From assembly GCA_030656575.1 (NCBI GenBank), contig JAUSPO010000056.1, positions 1 to 38,786 on the forward strand: DNA of 38,786 bases. The letters run 5' to 3'. The DNA comes from Bacillota bacterium (GTDB taxonomy: Bacteria > Bacillota > Dethiobacteria > DTU022 > UBA8154). Both the position numbers and the translations under genes were made by a program. Within the stretch, counting starts at the first letter, position 1, and every line of letters begins with the position of its first letter. Positions 7,912 to 16,282 of this stretch are shown in pieces. The notes below the pieces were generated by a model. The model saw nothing but the letters and a program-made list of their open reading frames with translations, did not search any database and was not told the origin of the DNA.

Positions 7912-9273
7912 CTACTTCCTGACAACCTGGATCCAGGTGGTCCCGTAAACTGGTTCCACAGGCTCTCCCCCCATGAAAAGGAAAATAGTTTCACGCCCGG
8001 ACTTTTCCCAGGTAATATCATATTTTTTCCCACTCTCATAGAGAAGTCCCTTTCCCGCACCGTCAAGGTAAATATCAACTAAGCCTTCGGGGCCGGGTAC
8101 ATTTTTGTGGGTCGTATCCCTGATGATGACCCGGTCGGCATAGTACTGTTCCCCTGTTTCCCTGTCAGTGTGAGGTTCATCATTAATAAATCGGTAGTAT
8201 ACATCTTTTTCCTCGTTGTATTCATAACGTACTCTGTTTAACGTAGCATAGTTTATTTCAATTAAATCTGCCTCTACAAAGCTTCCTGTGAATTCAGTTT
8301 TAAATCTGTATTCTTTTTCCGAAGCCAGGGGTAATTTTCCGACAGCGCGGTAAAGGTTATTAATGTTGGAATAGAGATTATGAGGCGCTCTGCGGGAAGC
8401 ATCCCGCCAGAAATGGCCATAATCACCGATTTCCCTTATACCCAACCCCCTGATCATCTCTGCAGTTCTAACGGAATAACCGCTGTGGGCAACAATTCCG
8501 CCGTATTCCAGGGATTGAACGGCAAAATATGGCCTTAAACTGCGGATAGGCCCGATAGTAAAATTTTCTTCATGCAGGGTTTTAAAGACGACCAAATAGC
8601 GCGTCGATACTCCCTCTACAAAAAATTCGTAAACGATATCTGCATATTGCAATCCCGAGTGTGGTCTGGCTAAATAATTGTTATCGAAGACTACCGTAAT
8701 AGCAGGGTATAATTCCTTCACTTTTACAGTTTCATTTCTTTTCGCCTCAGCCTCAGCCTCGGCATCCGCTGCTTCCTGGGCCAGCCTTTTAGCAAGGAGA
8801 GCTGCGGTGTAAAATGATTCCAGATCCGTGTTTATATCCCTGTCAGCAGCATAGTAAGCTCCCGGGTTAACCGTAAAGCTTCCTCCAATTCCCAGCTCAT
8901 GATGCTGAAAATGAACTGAAGAACCGGCGAAGAGGAGCCTCACAAAACTTTTTTCATCTTCGTAGATATCCACAGCGTACTGCCAACCTGTTCTTTTTTC
9001 TTGTTTCTTATCCCTGGTATATGTAAGTCCCTTTATCATCTCGAACACCTCAATGACCTGTTCCATGTTTTCCAGGACAGCATCTTCTCCACTCATGCCA
9101 TCTCTGATAGAAAGCATAAAAATTCCATCAGCATCATACAGGCCGGCAAGCTCACTAAAAGTTTTCACCGCCCTCTTATTCCCAATATGTATTATCATGA
9201 CCACTACAAAAGCGATAAGCACAACAGAACTGATGATCATTATTTTTTTGTTCTTCAATATTTTGTTAAGCAT
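7912..9273 (-). CDS. DUF3048 (YerB-like) membrane-anchored protein
   Basis: A protein of about 453 residues. One N-terminal membrane segment (IMIISSVVLIAFVVVMII) is followed by an extracytoplasmic part of about 180 residues with no recognised domain, an Ala/Glu-rich linker (AADAEAEAEAKRN), and then the DUF3048 domain (ARPHSGLQYADIVYEFFVEG, IGPIRSLRPYF, RRAPHNLYSN). YerB-like proteins are lipoprotein or membrane-anchored proteins of unknown function. The ATG at 9273 and a TTG at 9282 are both possible; neither has a strong ribosome binding site. Its neighbour is signal peptidase I. Confidence 0.85.
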   Translation of the reverse strand: MLNKILKNKKIMIISSVVLIAFVVVMIIHIGNKRAVKTFSELAGLYDADGIFMLSIRDGMSGEDAVLENMEQVIEVFEMIKGLTYTRDKKQEKRTGWQYAVDIYEDEKSFVRLLFAGSSVHFQHHELGIGGSFTVNPGAYYAADRDINTDLESFYTAALLAKRLAQEAADAEAEAEAKRNETVKVKELYPAITVVFDNNYLARPHSGLQYADIVYEFFVEGVSTRYLVVFKTLHEENFTIGPIRSLRPYFAVQSLEYGGIVAHSGYSVRTAEMIRGLGIREIGDYGHFWRDASRRAPHNLYSNINNLYRAVGKLPLASEKEYRFKTEFTGSFVEADLIEINYATLNRVRYEYNEEKDVYYRFINDEPHTDRETGEQYYADRVIIRDTTHKNVPGPEGLVDIYLDGAGKGLLYESGKKYDITWEKSGRETIFLFMGGEPVEPVYGTTWIQVVRK

Positions 9274-9382
9274 GGGCAACAACTCGCTTCACTATATAAT
9301 TATTCCTTATTATAACATTGAAAAGGTGCCGCAAAATAACTACCTAACAAAAAAACCCGCATATATAAACCAGGAAACATGC

Positions 9383-10354
9383 TCATATTTCATTGTTATC
9401 ACACACTTTGTAGACTAATTGTGGTTTTTCCATGAGCACTCGTGTATCCGGAGGTACGGATTCGGTAAGCCAGACATTTCCACCAATAACGGATCTTGCC
9501 CCGATGACTGTATCGCCGCCGAGAATAGTGGCTCCGGAATAGATAATAACGTCATCTTCGATAGTTGGGTGGCGTTTCTTCTCCCGAAGCTGTTCACACG
9601 CATCTTTGGAAAGGGACAAGGCCCCAAGGGTAACTCCCTGATAAATCCGAACATTTTTTCCAATTGTTGTGGTTTCACCTATCACAACACCAGTTCCATG
9701 ATCGATTACAAATCTTTCATCAATATGTGCTCCCGGGTGTATGTCTATTCCTGTTTTGCTGTGAGCATATTCACTCATGATACGTGGAAGCATTGGAACT
9801 CCCAATTCATAGATTACATGAGCTGTTCTATACACAGTGATGGCAAAGATCCCGGGATAGCTGAAAATAATCTCATCATGACTCCTGGCAGCAGGGTCAC
9901 CTTCAAAAGCCGCCTGAACATCCAATGCTAACAATCTTCGAATCGAAGGGATGCTTTCCAGCACTTTCAGGGAAATCTCCAACCCATTCTCGTTACATTC
10001 CTGACAGGTCATGTTATTACGATTGCAGTCGTGACGAATACCGCTGGTGACTTGTTCTGACAACATGCTAAAAAGCTGGATCACACATTGTCCAATGTTG
10101 AAACTCAGGTTTACCGGGTCAAGCTTCTCACGACTGAAATACCCTGGAAAAATAATTTCTAGAAATTTGTCGATAATTTTAATGACGGCGTCTTTGGATG
10201 GTATGGGTTCGAAATCCACATGGTTACAGCTATTTTTGTCACCGCAGCTTTCAATAATCGTTTGCGCAATTTGCGGAAGTCTGCTACGATATCCCGCCAA
10301 AACATCTATTTCAATCCTGCAAGAAGCATCCGTTGTTTGATCCCAATCTACCAT
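9383..10354 (-). CDS. cysE: Serine O-acetyltransferase
   Basis: A 323-residue serine acetyltransferase of the long EpsC/CysE type, first step of cysteine synthesis (L-serine + acetyl-CoA to O-acetylserine). An N-terminal helical domain holds the typical DVQAAFEGDPAARSHDEI segment, followed by the left-handed beta-helix with hexapeptide repeats (DIHPGAHIDERFVIDHGTGVVIGET) and a C-terminal tail. The N-terminal third has unusual Cys pairs (MTCQECNENG). The ATG at 10354 has AAGGAGG five bases upstream; the ORF is open further but begins in a repeat. No cysK is adjacent. Confidence 0.92.
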   Translation of the reverse strand: MVDWDQTTDASCRIEIDVLAGYRSRLPQIAQTIIESCGDKNSCNHVDFEPIPSKDAVIKIIDKFLEIIFPGYFSREKLDPVNLSFNIGQCVIQLFSMLSEQVTSGIRHDCNRNNMTCQECNENGLEISLKVLESIPSIRRLLALDVQAAFEGDPAARSHDEIIFSYPGIFAITVYRTAHVIYELGVPMLPRIMSEYAHSKTGIDIHPGAHIDERFVIDHGTGVVIGETTTIGKNVRIYQGVTLGALSLSKDACEQLREKKRHPTIEDDVIIYSGATILGGDTVIGARSVIGGNVWLTESVPPDTRVLMEKPQLVYKVCDNNEI

Positions 10355-10399
10355 AATAACCTCCTTGTACAATAAAAGTTGTCTATCTTGAAGAAGCAT

Positions 10400-10466
10400 G
10401 GGGACGGTTCTTCTGCTTCCTACTGATGCTTGTATGAGTTGCAAAAGGAAGCAGGAGAACCGTCCC
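10400..10466. repeat. GGGGACGGTTC hairpin repeat
   Basis: GGGACGGTTCTTCTGCTTCC (ending at 10420) pairs with GGAAGCAGGAGAACCGTCCC (10447-10466) with one G-T wobble, making a 20-bp stem and a 26-base loop. A related half-copy is at 22925-22953, and the GGGGACGGTTC core also occurs inside the MITE-like element at 2396-2627. It separates sbcC from cysE and could also stop transcription, though it lacks a T tract. Confidence 0.65.
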
Positions 10467-10484
10467 TGTGCTTCCCTGTGCTTC

Positions 10485-13400
10485 TTAAACTTTTTCGATT
10501 CTTACTTTGCTTCCTTCGCCCTGGTAAGAGGGCGGCTCCACAATGAGCCTGCGGGCAATCCTGCTTCTCAGTTCGGGTACATGAGAGATCAGTCCGATAA
10601 CCCTTTCCTTACTGCTGAGCCGTTCAAGTGAGTCAATCACCGTATCAAGCAGCTCGTTGTCCAAAGTGCCGAATCCTTCGTCCAGGAAGAAGAATTCCAA
10701 GGGGCTCTGTCCTTTCAGCTGTATCTGCTCGGAGAGGGCTAAGGCCAGGGACAACGATGTGAGGAAAGTTTCCCCACCCGACAGAGATGTGACCATCCTG
10801 TGGGCCCCACCGTTAGAATTATCCCTGATAATAAACCCTGCTTCCGAGTCCAACTCCAGGGCAAACTTATATTTTGTCATCAGCCCAAGGGTTTCGGATG
10901 CTTTTGCTGCAACATAGCGAAGCCGTGCCTCGGCAATGTAATCTATAAAACTGTTATCCTTTCCCTTTTCGGCTCTGAGCAGCTTTTGAATCTGTTCAAA
11001 CAGTCCATGCTTATGATTCAGCTCGCTGAAGCTTTTACTGAGCATCACCCACTGATCATGCTTTTGCCTGATTTTTTCATGGGTATTCTTTGCCACGTCA
11101 TACCGGGAGACGCACGTTTCCCGGTATGACGTGGTTCTCTGAAAGTCACTGTTAACCTGGTTCCATTCCTCTTCTTTAATAGTACGGGAGTCCAATTTTT
11201 TTAGCACCAGTGCCTTTTCAGTCCGTAGTTCCCTTTCAGCCTCGTCGTATGCGTGTATCTTTTCGTTCAAAGACTTTTGCGCTTCTTTGGGGAGCATTGA
11301 ATTTTCCACTTCATCGCTATTAGCAAAGCCCTTCTCCAGAACTGCGGAGTTTAGCTGTTCCTGCTCACTTTCAAGGCTGTCAGTGTAGATATTCTTTGTA
11401 TTTTCCAATGTTGTTTTTTGTGAGATCAACTTATTATGCTGCGTTTCCAGGTTTTTTAACCTCTCCTGATACTGCTTTTCCAGGCTCACATATTCCTCGA
11501 GTTTTTGTTCAATACCCTTAATTTTCTCCTCAATATTCTCATCATCTTCGGCCAGTGCCCTGAGCCTGAGTTTTTTTTCATCTTTTTGCGTGATGTAATG
11601 ACTAAATTCAGCTTCACCCTGCATCTTCTTGTTATTCAGTTCCCGCACTTCTTCTTTTAGCTGTTCAATGAAAGCCCTTTTTTTGCCGAGAAGATCCTGC
11701 ATCTGTTCCATTTCTTTTTGAAGTCCGTTTATTTTACGGTCATTCTCAGCAAGGCGTTTTAACTCTTTCGCCGCGCTTTCAATTTTTAATTTGTCCAGGA
11801 AATGCCGGTATTTCTTCAGCGTATCATTATATACGATGCTTGCTTCCTTTAACTCAATTTCAATCTGCGCTCTGTTTTCCCGGTTTAACTTCAATTCAGC
11901 CAGGATGCCATTTTCCTCCACCTTGTATGAGGACAACTGTTCGCTTATCTTCAGGTGATCGCTTTTCAGCTCTTCCAACTTCTCTTCCCACTCGTCAAAC
12001 GCCCTGAGCTTTTCATCAGCGGCGGCGATCATCCCCTCCAGCTCAAGGGTAAATTGATCTAAATTCAATGCCCTAAAGGCTTCAGGAAGATTTCTAGCGG
12101 CATCATTATATTCTGCCCTTTTTCCTTCCAGTTCCTCTGATAATTGACTGATCTGGCTTTCTATGTTTTTCAGCTGTTCGAATGTGATCAGATAGTTACT
12201 TTCAGCTGTTTTTAATGCTTTCTCCGCTGCCTGCAGTTCTCTCTCAGCCTCTGCAGCCTGCTGTTCCAGTAAAGCAGGCTCAGTTCCTTCAGCATGCACC
12301 ACCGGACTGGGATGATCCTTCGAACCGCAGACCGGACAGGGGTCCCCCTCACGCAAATTTTTGGCCAACATATATGCTGTATCATTTTCCAAAGCCTTCA
12401 CTGCAGATTCCTTTGCCAAGCGGCACTGCCCGTAAAATCCCTCAGCCTTTTGCCGTTCAATTTCCTTAAGCCCCAGTTTTTCGCTGGTTTGTCCTGCTGC
12501 GCCCTGCATGCTCAGCATTTTAACCTGATTGCTCTCCAGCTCAGAGTGTTTCATCTTTAAAACGCCTGAGGCGGCCTTAAGTTTATGGACCTCTTCCCTG
12601 TATTTCATGGCCGTTTTCCGGTCTTCGGGCTTTGATGCTTCATGCTTTTGTTTTTGTAGATCTAGATCATCTAAAGCCTGCTTATACTTATGTATCGCAT
12701 CTGTTACTCTACGCAGTTTCTCTTCCTGACCGGTAATGGCGTTATTCAATGACTCAAATTTTTTGTTGCAGTCGTTCACAGTCCTGACTGTAGTCTCTAC
12801 TTCACTTTCAAGCTTTACACATTCCTGAACCCTATTCCTGTGCTCCGGGTCAGTTTTTAAGGTTTCCAATTCCTCTTTCAGCAACTTTATTTTTTCTTCT
12901 GCAGCTTCAAACTCACTGGTTTCCCTGAGCACTGCTTCATTCCTGACAGCAATATCCTCTTTCAGCTTCGCCCCTGACTCAGCAAGTTCACCGATTTTTA
13001 TCTCCAGATTTTCAATCTCCGTTTTGATCTCCAGGGCATCAGAAAGTCTCGTCTTCAATGCCACAAGCTTTGGCCTTTCCAAGTCGGACTCTTGCTTAAG
13101 CCGATCATATTTATTCCGGGTCTCATTCAAATCGGCTTCAGCAGACGGCAGCTTCGCGCAGGCCTCATCCAGTTCCTTTACCGTCTCCAAAAGCTTCCCT
13201 GCCAGCCGCTTTGTCTTGGCTATCATCTCCCCTAATCCGTCTGCCTTCACCGCTTTTTCAAGCTGTATTCGTTTTTGGTTTACATCTTCTTGAAATAAAA
13301 GGTGCTGCCTCTCTTTTTTCTGGATCTGCTCAAGGCTCTCTACCAACATCCAGACTTCTTTTGCTTCATTAAACCTGGCCTCCAACTGCTTCAGTTCTTT

Positions 13401-14111
13401 TTCTGCCTGATTTCTTGCCTGGACAGCAGCCTCCAACTCCTTTTCCACTTCTGCAAGGGCTTTGTCGGAAGCATCATCCAGCACGGATAAAGCTCCCCCC
13501 ACCTTGTCAATGCGGCTTTTGAGAAAAGACATCTTTCTGGACAGCTTATCACTGAGCTGTTTTCCATATTCCTCAAGGTAAAAAATCCTCTCCAGCATAT
13601 CACGCTTTTTAGCATTGTCCAGCATCAGAAATTCCTGAAAACTGTTCTGGGGCAGGACAACAGCCCGGGTAAAGTCATCATGACTCAACCCCAACAGTTC
13701 TTCGATGCTGCTGCTCACCTCAGTAGCCTTGTCGCAAACAGGAATCTCACCTACTGCGGTGACTTCAATTAACCTGGCAATTTTAGGCTCACAGGAATTA
13801 TCCGAACCCTTCTTACGCTGGTAGGTTCTCTCCACTCTGTATGTCTTCCTGATCTTATCTTTCAGCAGTTCAAAGGTAAAAGATACTCTTGCAGTCTTCT
13901 GGTGTAAGTTAATGATCCCCTGGGTGCCCCTCTCAGCTCTCTTTACCTTCCCGTAGAGGACAAAAGTGATGGCATCCAGCACGGTTGATTTGCCGCTCCC
14001 GGTAGGACCAAAAATACCGAACAGTCCCGTTTCACTCAAGGCGTCAAAATCAATCTTCTGAAGATCCCGGTAGCTCTGCAGCCCTTCTATCTCAAGAAGC
14101 TTTGGTCTCAT
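10485..14111 (-). CDS. sbcC: Exonuclease subunit SbcC
   Basis: About 1208 residues, the size of long SbcC/Rad50-like ATPases. N-terminal Walker A is GPTGSGKST, followed by very long Glu/Lys-rich coiled coils interrupted midway by the zinc hook DPCPVCGSKDHPSP. The C-terminal ATPase half has the ABC signature TSLSGGETFLTSLSLALAL and Walker B PLEFFFLDEGFGTLD. With SbcD it forms a nuclease that opens hairpins and processes DNA ends. The ATG at 14111 follows GGGGGTG; the gene overlaps the end of sbcD by 20 bases, so the two are coupled. Confidence 0.96.
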   Translation of the reverse strand: MRPKLLEIEGLQSYRDLQKIDFDALSETGLFGIFGPTGSGKSTVLDAITFVLYGKVKRAERGTQGIINLHQKTARVSFTFELLKDKIRKTYRVERTYQRKKGSDNSCEPKIARLIEVTAVGEIPVCDKATEVSSSIEELLGLSHDDFTRAVVLPQNSFQEFLMLDNAKKRDMLERIFYLEEYGKQLSDKLSRKMSFLKSRIDKVGGALSVLDDASDKALAEVEKELEAAVQARNQAEKELKQLEARFNEAKEVWMLVESLEQIQKKERQHLLFQEDVNQKRIQLEKAVKADGLGEMIAKTKRLAGKLLETVKELDEACAKLPSAEADLNETRNKYDRLKQESDLERPKLVALKTRLSDALEIKTEIENLEIKIGELAESGAKLKEDIAVRNEAVLRETSEFEAAEEKIKLLKEELETLKTDPEHRNRVQECVKLESEVETTVRTVNDCNKKFESLNNAITGQEEKLRRVTDAIHKYKQALDDLDLQKQKHEASKPEDRKTAMKYREEVHKLKAASGVLKMKHSELESNQVKMLSMQGAAGQTSEKLGLKEIERQKAEGFYGQCRLAKESAVKALENDTAYMLAKNLREGDPCPVCGSKDHPSPVVHAEGTEPALLEQQAAEAERELQAAEKALKTAESNYLITFEQLKNIESQISQLSEELEGKRAEYNDAARNLPEAFRALNLDQFTLELEGMIAAADEKLRAFDEWEEKLEELKSDHLKISEQLSSYKVEENGILAELKLNRENRAQIEIELKEASIVYNDTLKKYRHFLDKLKIESAAKELKRLAENDRKINGLQKEMEQMQDLLGKKRAFIEQLKEEVRELNNKKMQGEAEFSHYITQKDEKKLRLRALAEDDENIEEKIKGIEQKLEEYVSLEKQYQERLKNLETQHNKLISQKTTLENTKNIYTDSLESEQEQLNSAVLEKGFANSDEVENSMLPKEAQKSLNEKIHAYDEAERELRTEKALVLKKLDSRTIKEEEWNQVNSDFQRTTSYRETCVSRYDVAKNTHEKIRQKHDQWVMLSKSFSELNHKHGLFEQIQKLLRAEKGKDNSFIDYIAEARLRYVAAKASETLGLMTKYKFALELDSEAGFIIRDNSNGGAHRMVTSLSGGETFLTSLSLALALSEQIQLKGQSPLEFFFLDEGFGTLDNELLDTVIDSLERLSSKERVIGLISHVPELRSRIARRLIVEPPSYQGEGSKVRIEKV

Positions 14112-15363
14112 CAACAGCACCCCCGTCTATCAAGGAAGCCGGTTCCTCATCTGCCTCATTTAATACCTCGATGAATGCCCCCATCACTTCCTCTGATATT
14201 TCCTGCCCCAACCTGTGTTTGTAATAGTCTTTAAACAGATCGTCAATCTTTCTGCCTTCCCTGCTCCCGGGACTTAGAATTTCCGTAACCTGACCTCTCA
14301 GCCTGGGCCGGATGTTAATGATGCCCGGATGCAGCGTCCTGAGACGTTTCTGTTCTTCTGCTGTAAAAATCCGGTCAGTAACGATCTCCAAGTCAATCCA
14401 GGCGTCCTTGTCCCTGCCCTCTTCGCACCACTGTAAGGCCTGTCCAATGCCTTCTTCCGCAGCCCATCTCCTGAGAGGTTTCCCGCAATCAAGATATACT
14501 GCATTTACATCAGCCTTTTCCGCCGGGACAGCATCAATAATGTATACTGCCTTGCTGTAATCTGCCTCTGAGAAACTGTACGCCAGGGGTGAGCCGGAAT
14601 AATATGCAGGGCAGGGCGCGTTCCTAACCTGCTGAGGCCGGTGCAGATGCCCCAGGGCAATAAAGTGGGCATTGGAAGGCAGCACCCCCGGGTCTACCGT
14701 CAGCGCTCCGCCAACCTGCAGGGTCCTTTCAGAATCTGACTCCCTGCCTCCCAGCAAAAATAGATGCCCGATGGCTAAATTTACGGTGTCATCTCTGAAT
14801 TTCCGGCTCAGAGACGCAAAGATACTGCCGATTTTTTCGGAATAGGCTCTTTGAAGAGCCCCTTCATCTGCCTGCAGGGAGAGCATTTCCTCAAGGCGCG
14901 ATTCTGAAGGGAACGGAAGTGTAATGATTACAGCATGATACTCACAGCCGGGAAGCACAAGTTCCAGCCAACCAGGCCCGGAATCGGCAATTCTAATCTC
15001 CCCGCTGCTCATTCTAGATGTACCGGCATCACTTCTGGGATAACCGAGAAGAATCACACCGTTTTTGTATGCGAGTGGGCTCGCCGCACAAAGGCGTTCC
15101 GGATTGTCATGGTTTCCCGCAATAACGAGAACCGCTCTCTTTCCCCTGCCGCTTAACCTGTCAATGGCATCATAAAAAAGTTCCTCTGCTGCAGCAGAGG
15201 GGTTGTATGTATCGTAAATATCGCCAGCAACCAGGACCAGGTCAATGCTCTGCTCTTCCACAATTTTGCAGAGGCAGTCAATAAACTCCCGCTGCTCTTC
15301 GATACGGCTGATCTGTTCAAGGGGCTTGCCCAGGTGCCAGTCGGATGTATGCAGTATGCGCAT
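14092..15363 (-). CDS. sbcD: Exonuclease subunit SbcD
   Basis: About 423 residues. The metallophosphoesterase core is clear: MRILHTSDWHLGK, LVLVAGDIYDTYNPS, VIAGNHDNPERL and FIALGHLHRPQ, which supply the Asp, His and Asn metal ligands. It is the Mre11-like nuclease partner of SbcC. ATG at 15363 has AAGGAGG seven bases upstream. The gene begins only 13 bases after the toxin gene at 15377-15655, with no room for a promoter, so it is probably read from the toxin-antitoxin promoter. Confidence 0.95.
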   Translation of the reverse strand: MRILHTSDWHLGKPLEQISRIEEQREFIDCLCKIVEEQSIDLVLVAGDIYDTYNPSAAAEELFYDAIDRLSGRGKRAVLVIAGNHDNPERLCAASPLAYKNGVILLGYPRSDAGTSRMSSGEIRIADSGPGWLELVLPGCEYHAVIITLPFPSESRLEEMLSLQADEGALQRAYSEKIGSIFASLSRKFRDDTVNLAIGHLFLLGGRESDSERTLQVGGALTVDPGVLPSNAHFIALGHLHRPQQVRNAPCPAYYSGSPLAYSFSEADYSKAVYIIDAVPAEKADVNAVYLDCGKPLRRWAAEEGIGQALQWCEEGRDKDAWIDLEIVTDRIFTAEEQKRLRTLHPGIINIRPRLRGQVTEILSPGSREGRKIDDLFKDYYKHRLGQEISEEVMGAFIEVLNEADEEPASLIDGGAVDETKAS

Positions 15364-15376
15364 TGGGACCTCCTTA

Positions 15377-15655
15377 CTATTTAGGCGGCAAAACATCCTC
15401 ATGTTTTCCGATGATATAAAACGTGTTTATTTGGTCATTATTGGACTCTTTAAGTTCAACAATAATTCTTATTGACATGTTTACTGATATTTCAAAGAAG
15501 TTATCTGTCCCTTGAATTCTTTTAAAACGTAAAGAAAAGTGGGTAAGGTCTTTAATAAAAAACTCCATAGCTTTCGCTGCTTGTTTTTGGGTTTTTTTGT
15601 CAAGCATTTTAATCTGCTTATCGAATTTGCGAGTAGATATGAAACGCCTATTCAT
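15377..15655 (-). CDS. RelE/ParE-type toxin
   Basis: A 92-residue basic protein beginning MNRRFISTRKFDKQIKMLDK, with FKRIQGTDNFFEISVNMSIR and FYIIGKHEDVLP, the usual layout of RelE/ParE-superfamily toxins (ribosome-dependent mRNA cleavage or gyrase inhibition; which one cannot be told). The ATG overlaps the antitoxin stop by eight bases (ATGAATAG), a normal arrangement for translational coupling. Length appears complete. Confidence 0.75.
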   Translation of the reverse strand: MNRRFISTRKFDKQIKMLDKKTQKQAAKAMEFFIKDLTHFSLRFKRIQGTDNFFEISVNMSIRIIVELKESNNDQINTFYIIGKHEDVLPPK

Positions 15656-15953
15656 TTTCCAACCCATTTAGAAACTCATCAATATTTGAAAATTCACGAA
15701 CTCTGCCGGCTTTAATATCATCTTCAGATTCAAGTATGTCATTTTGAGCTTTCTTCGTCCAAAAGTAGGCCTGGCTGGAAGGAATTAGCTTATATGGTTC
15801 AATAACAATTTTATTATCATCGATGTGAATATCTAATAAATCTCCTTCTTCGATGTTAAGTTTTTCTCTAATCTCTTTTGGAAGTGTGATTAGATTTCTT
15901 CTTTGGACAGAAACTTTGTAAGAAGTTTTTGATTTATTAACTGACGTTTCCAT
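15648..15953 (-). CDS. AbrB/MazE-type antitoxin
   Basis: A 101-residue protein. Residues of the N-terminal half form a SpoVT/AbrB-like DNA-binding fold (VSVQRRNLITLPKEIREKLN, then EEGDLLDIHIDDNKIVIEP). The acidic C-terminal tail (ESEDDIKAGRVREFSNIDEF) would bind the toxin. Start ATG at 15953 has GGAG nine bases upstream; the ORF is open further but the AbrB fold begins here. It probably represses its own promoter, where a palindrome overlaps the -10. Confidence 0.8.
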   Translation of the reverse strand: METSVNKSKTSYKVSVQRRNLITLPKEIREKLNIEEGDLLDIHIDDNKIVIEPYKLIPSSQAYFWTKKAQNDILESEDDIKAGRVREFSNIDEFLNGLENE

Positions 15954-15972
15954 GTTATACAACTCCATTTTG

Positions 15973-16016
15973 TAATGTTGTAATAACATTATATACGTAA
16001 AAACGTAAAAGCGCAA
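15973..16016 (-). promoter_or_regulatory. Promoter and operator of the toxin-antitoxin-sbcDC operon
   Basis: On the minus strand, TTGCGC (16016-16011) and TATAAT (15993-15988) are 17 bases apart. The inverted repeat TAATGTT-5-AACATTA (15973-15991) overlaps the -10, the expected place for antitoxin autorepression. TTTTACG is repeated twice in the spacer. It is the only promoter seen upstream of sbcDC. Confidence 0.65.
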
Positions 16017-16075
16017 TAATGACCTGACCCCAACTATTAAAAAGAACGGCACGCGAAGCTTGGGGGAAATAAAAC

Positions 16076-16112
16076 AACACAAGGATGCTCTTTGTGGAAA
16101 CAGCCTTGTGTT
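16076..16112. repeat. Short inverted repeat
   Basis: AACACAAGG and CCTTGTGTT form a 9-bp stem with a 19-base loop. It lies between the toxin-antitoxin promoter and the second MITE-like copy. No T tract follows on either strand, so a terminator function is uncertain. Confidence 0.35.
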
Positions 16113-16131
16113 AGTAGTGTTAATAAGAAAG

Positions 16132-16264
16132 TATTACTACAGCGAAAGATTACCTATTATGCACCATCGCTAAGCCACGGGGACAGTTCCATCGTCTTCC
16201 CTTACATTACTCCCGTCCCCATGGCACCGCTTACTTTTTGCCATTGCTAAGTTTCGCTGTAGTG
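16132..16264. repeat. MITE-like repeat, copy 2
   Basis: The left end TATTACTACAGCGAAA is matched at the right by the complement ending TTTCGCTGTAGTG. Inner blocks GCACCATCGCTA, GCCACGGGGAC, TTCCATCGTCTTCCC and CCGTCCCCATGGCACCGCT occur in the same order as in copy 1 (2396-2627), but this copy is about 100 bases shorter. It lies 18 bases past the aclA stop and may act as the operon's terminator. Confidence 0.65.
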
Positions 16265-16282
16265 GTCGAATCAATTCCTTAC

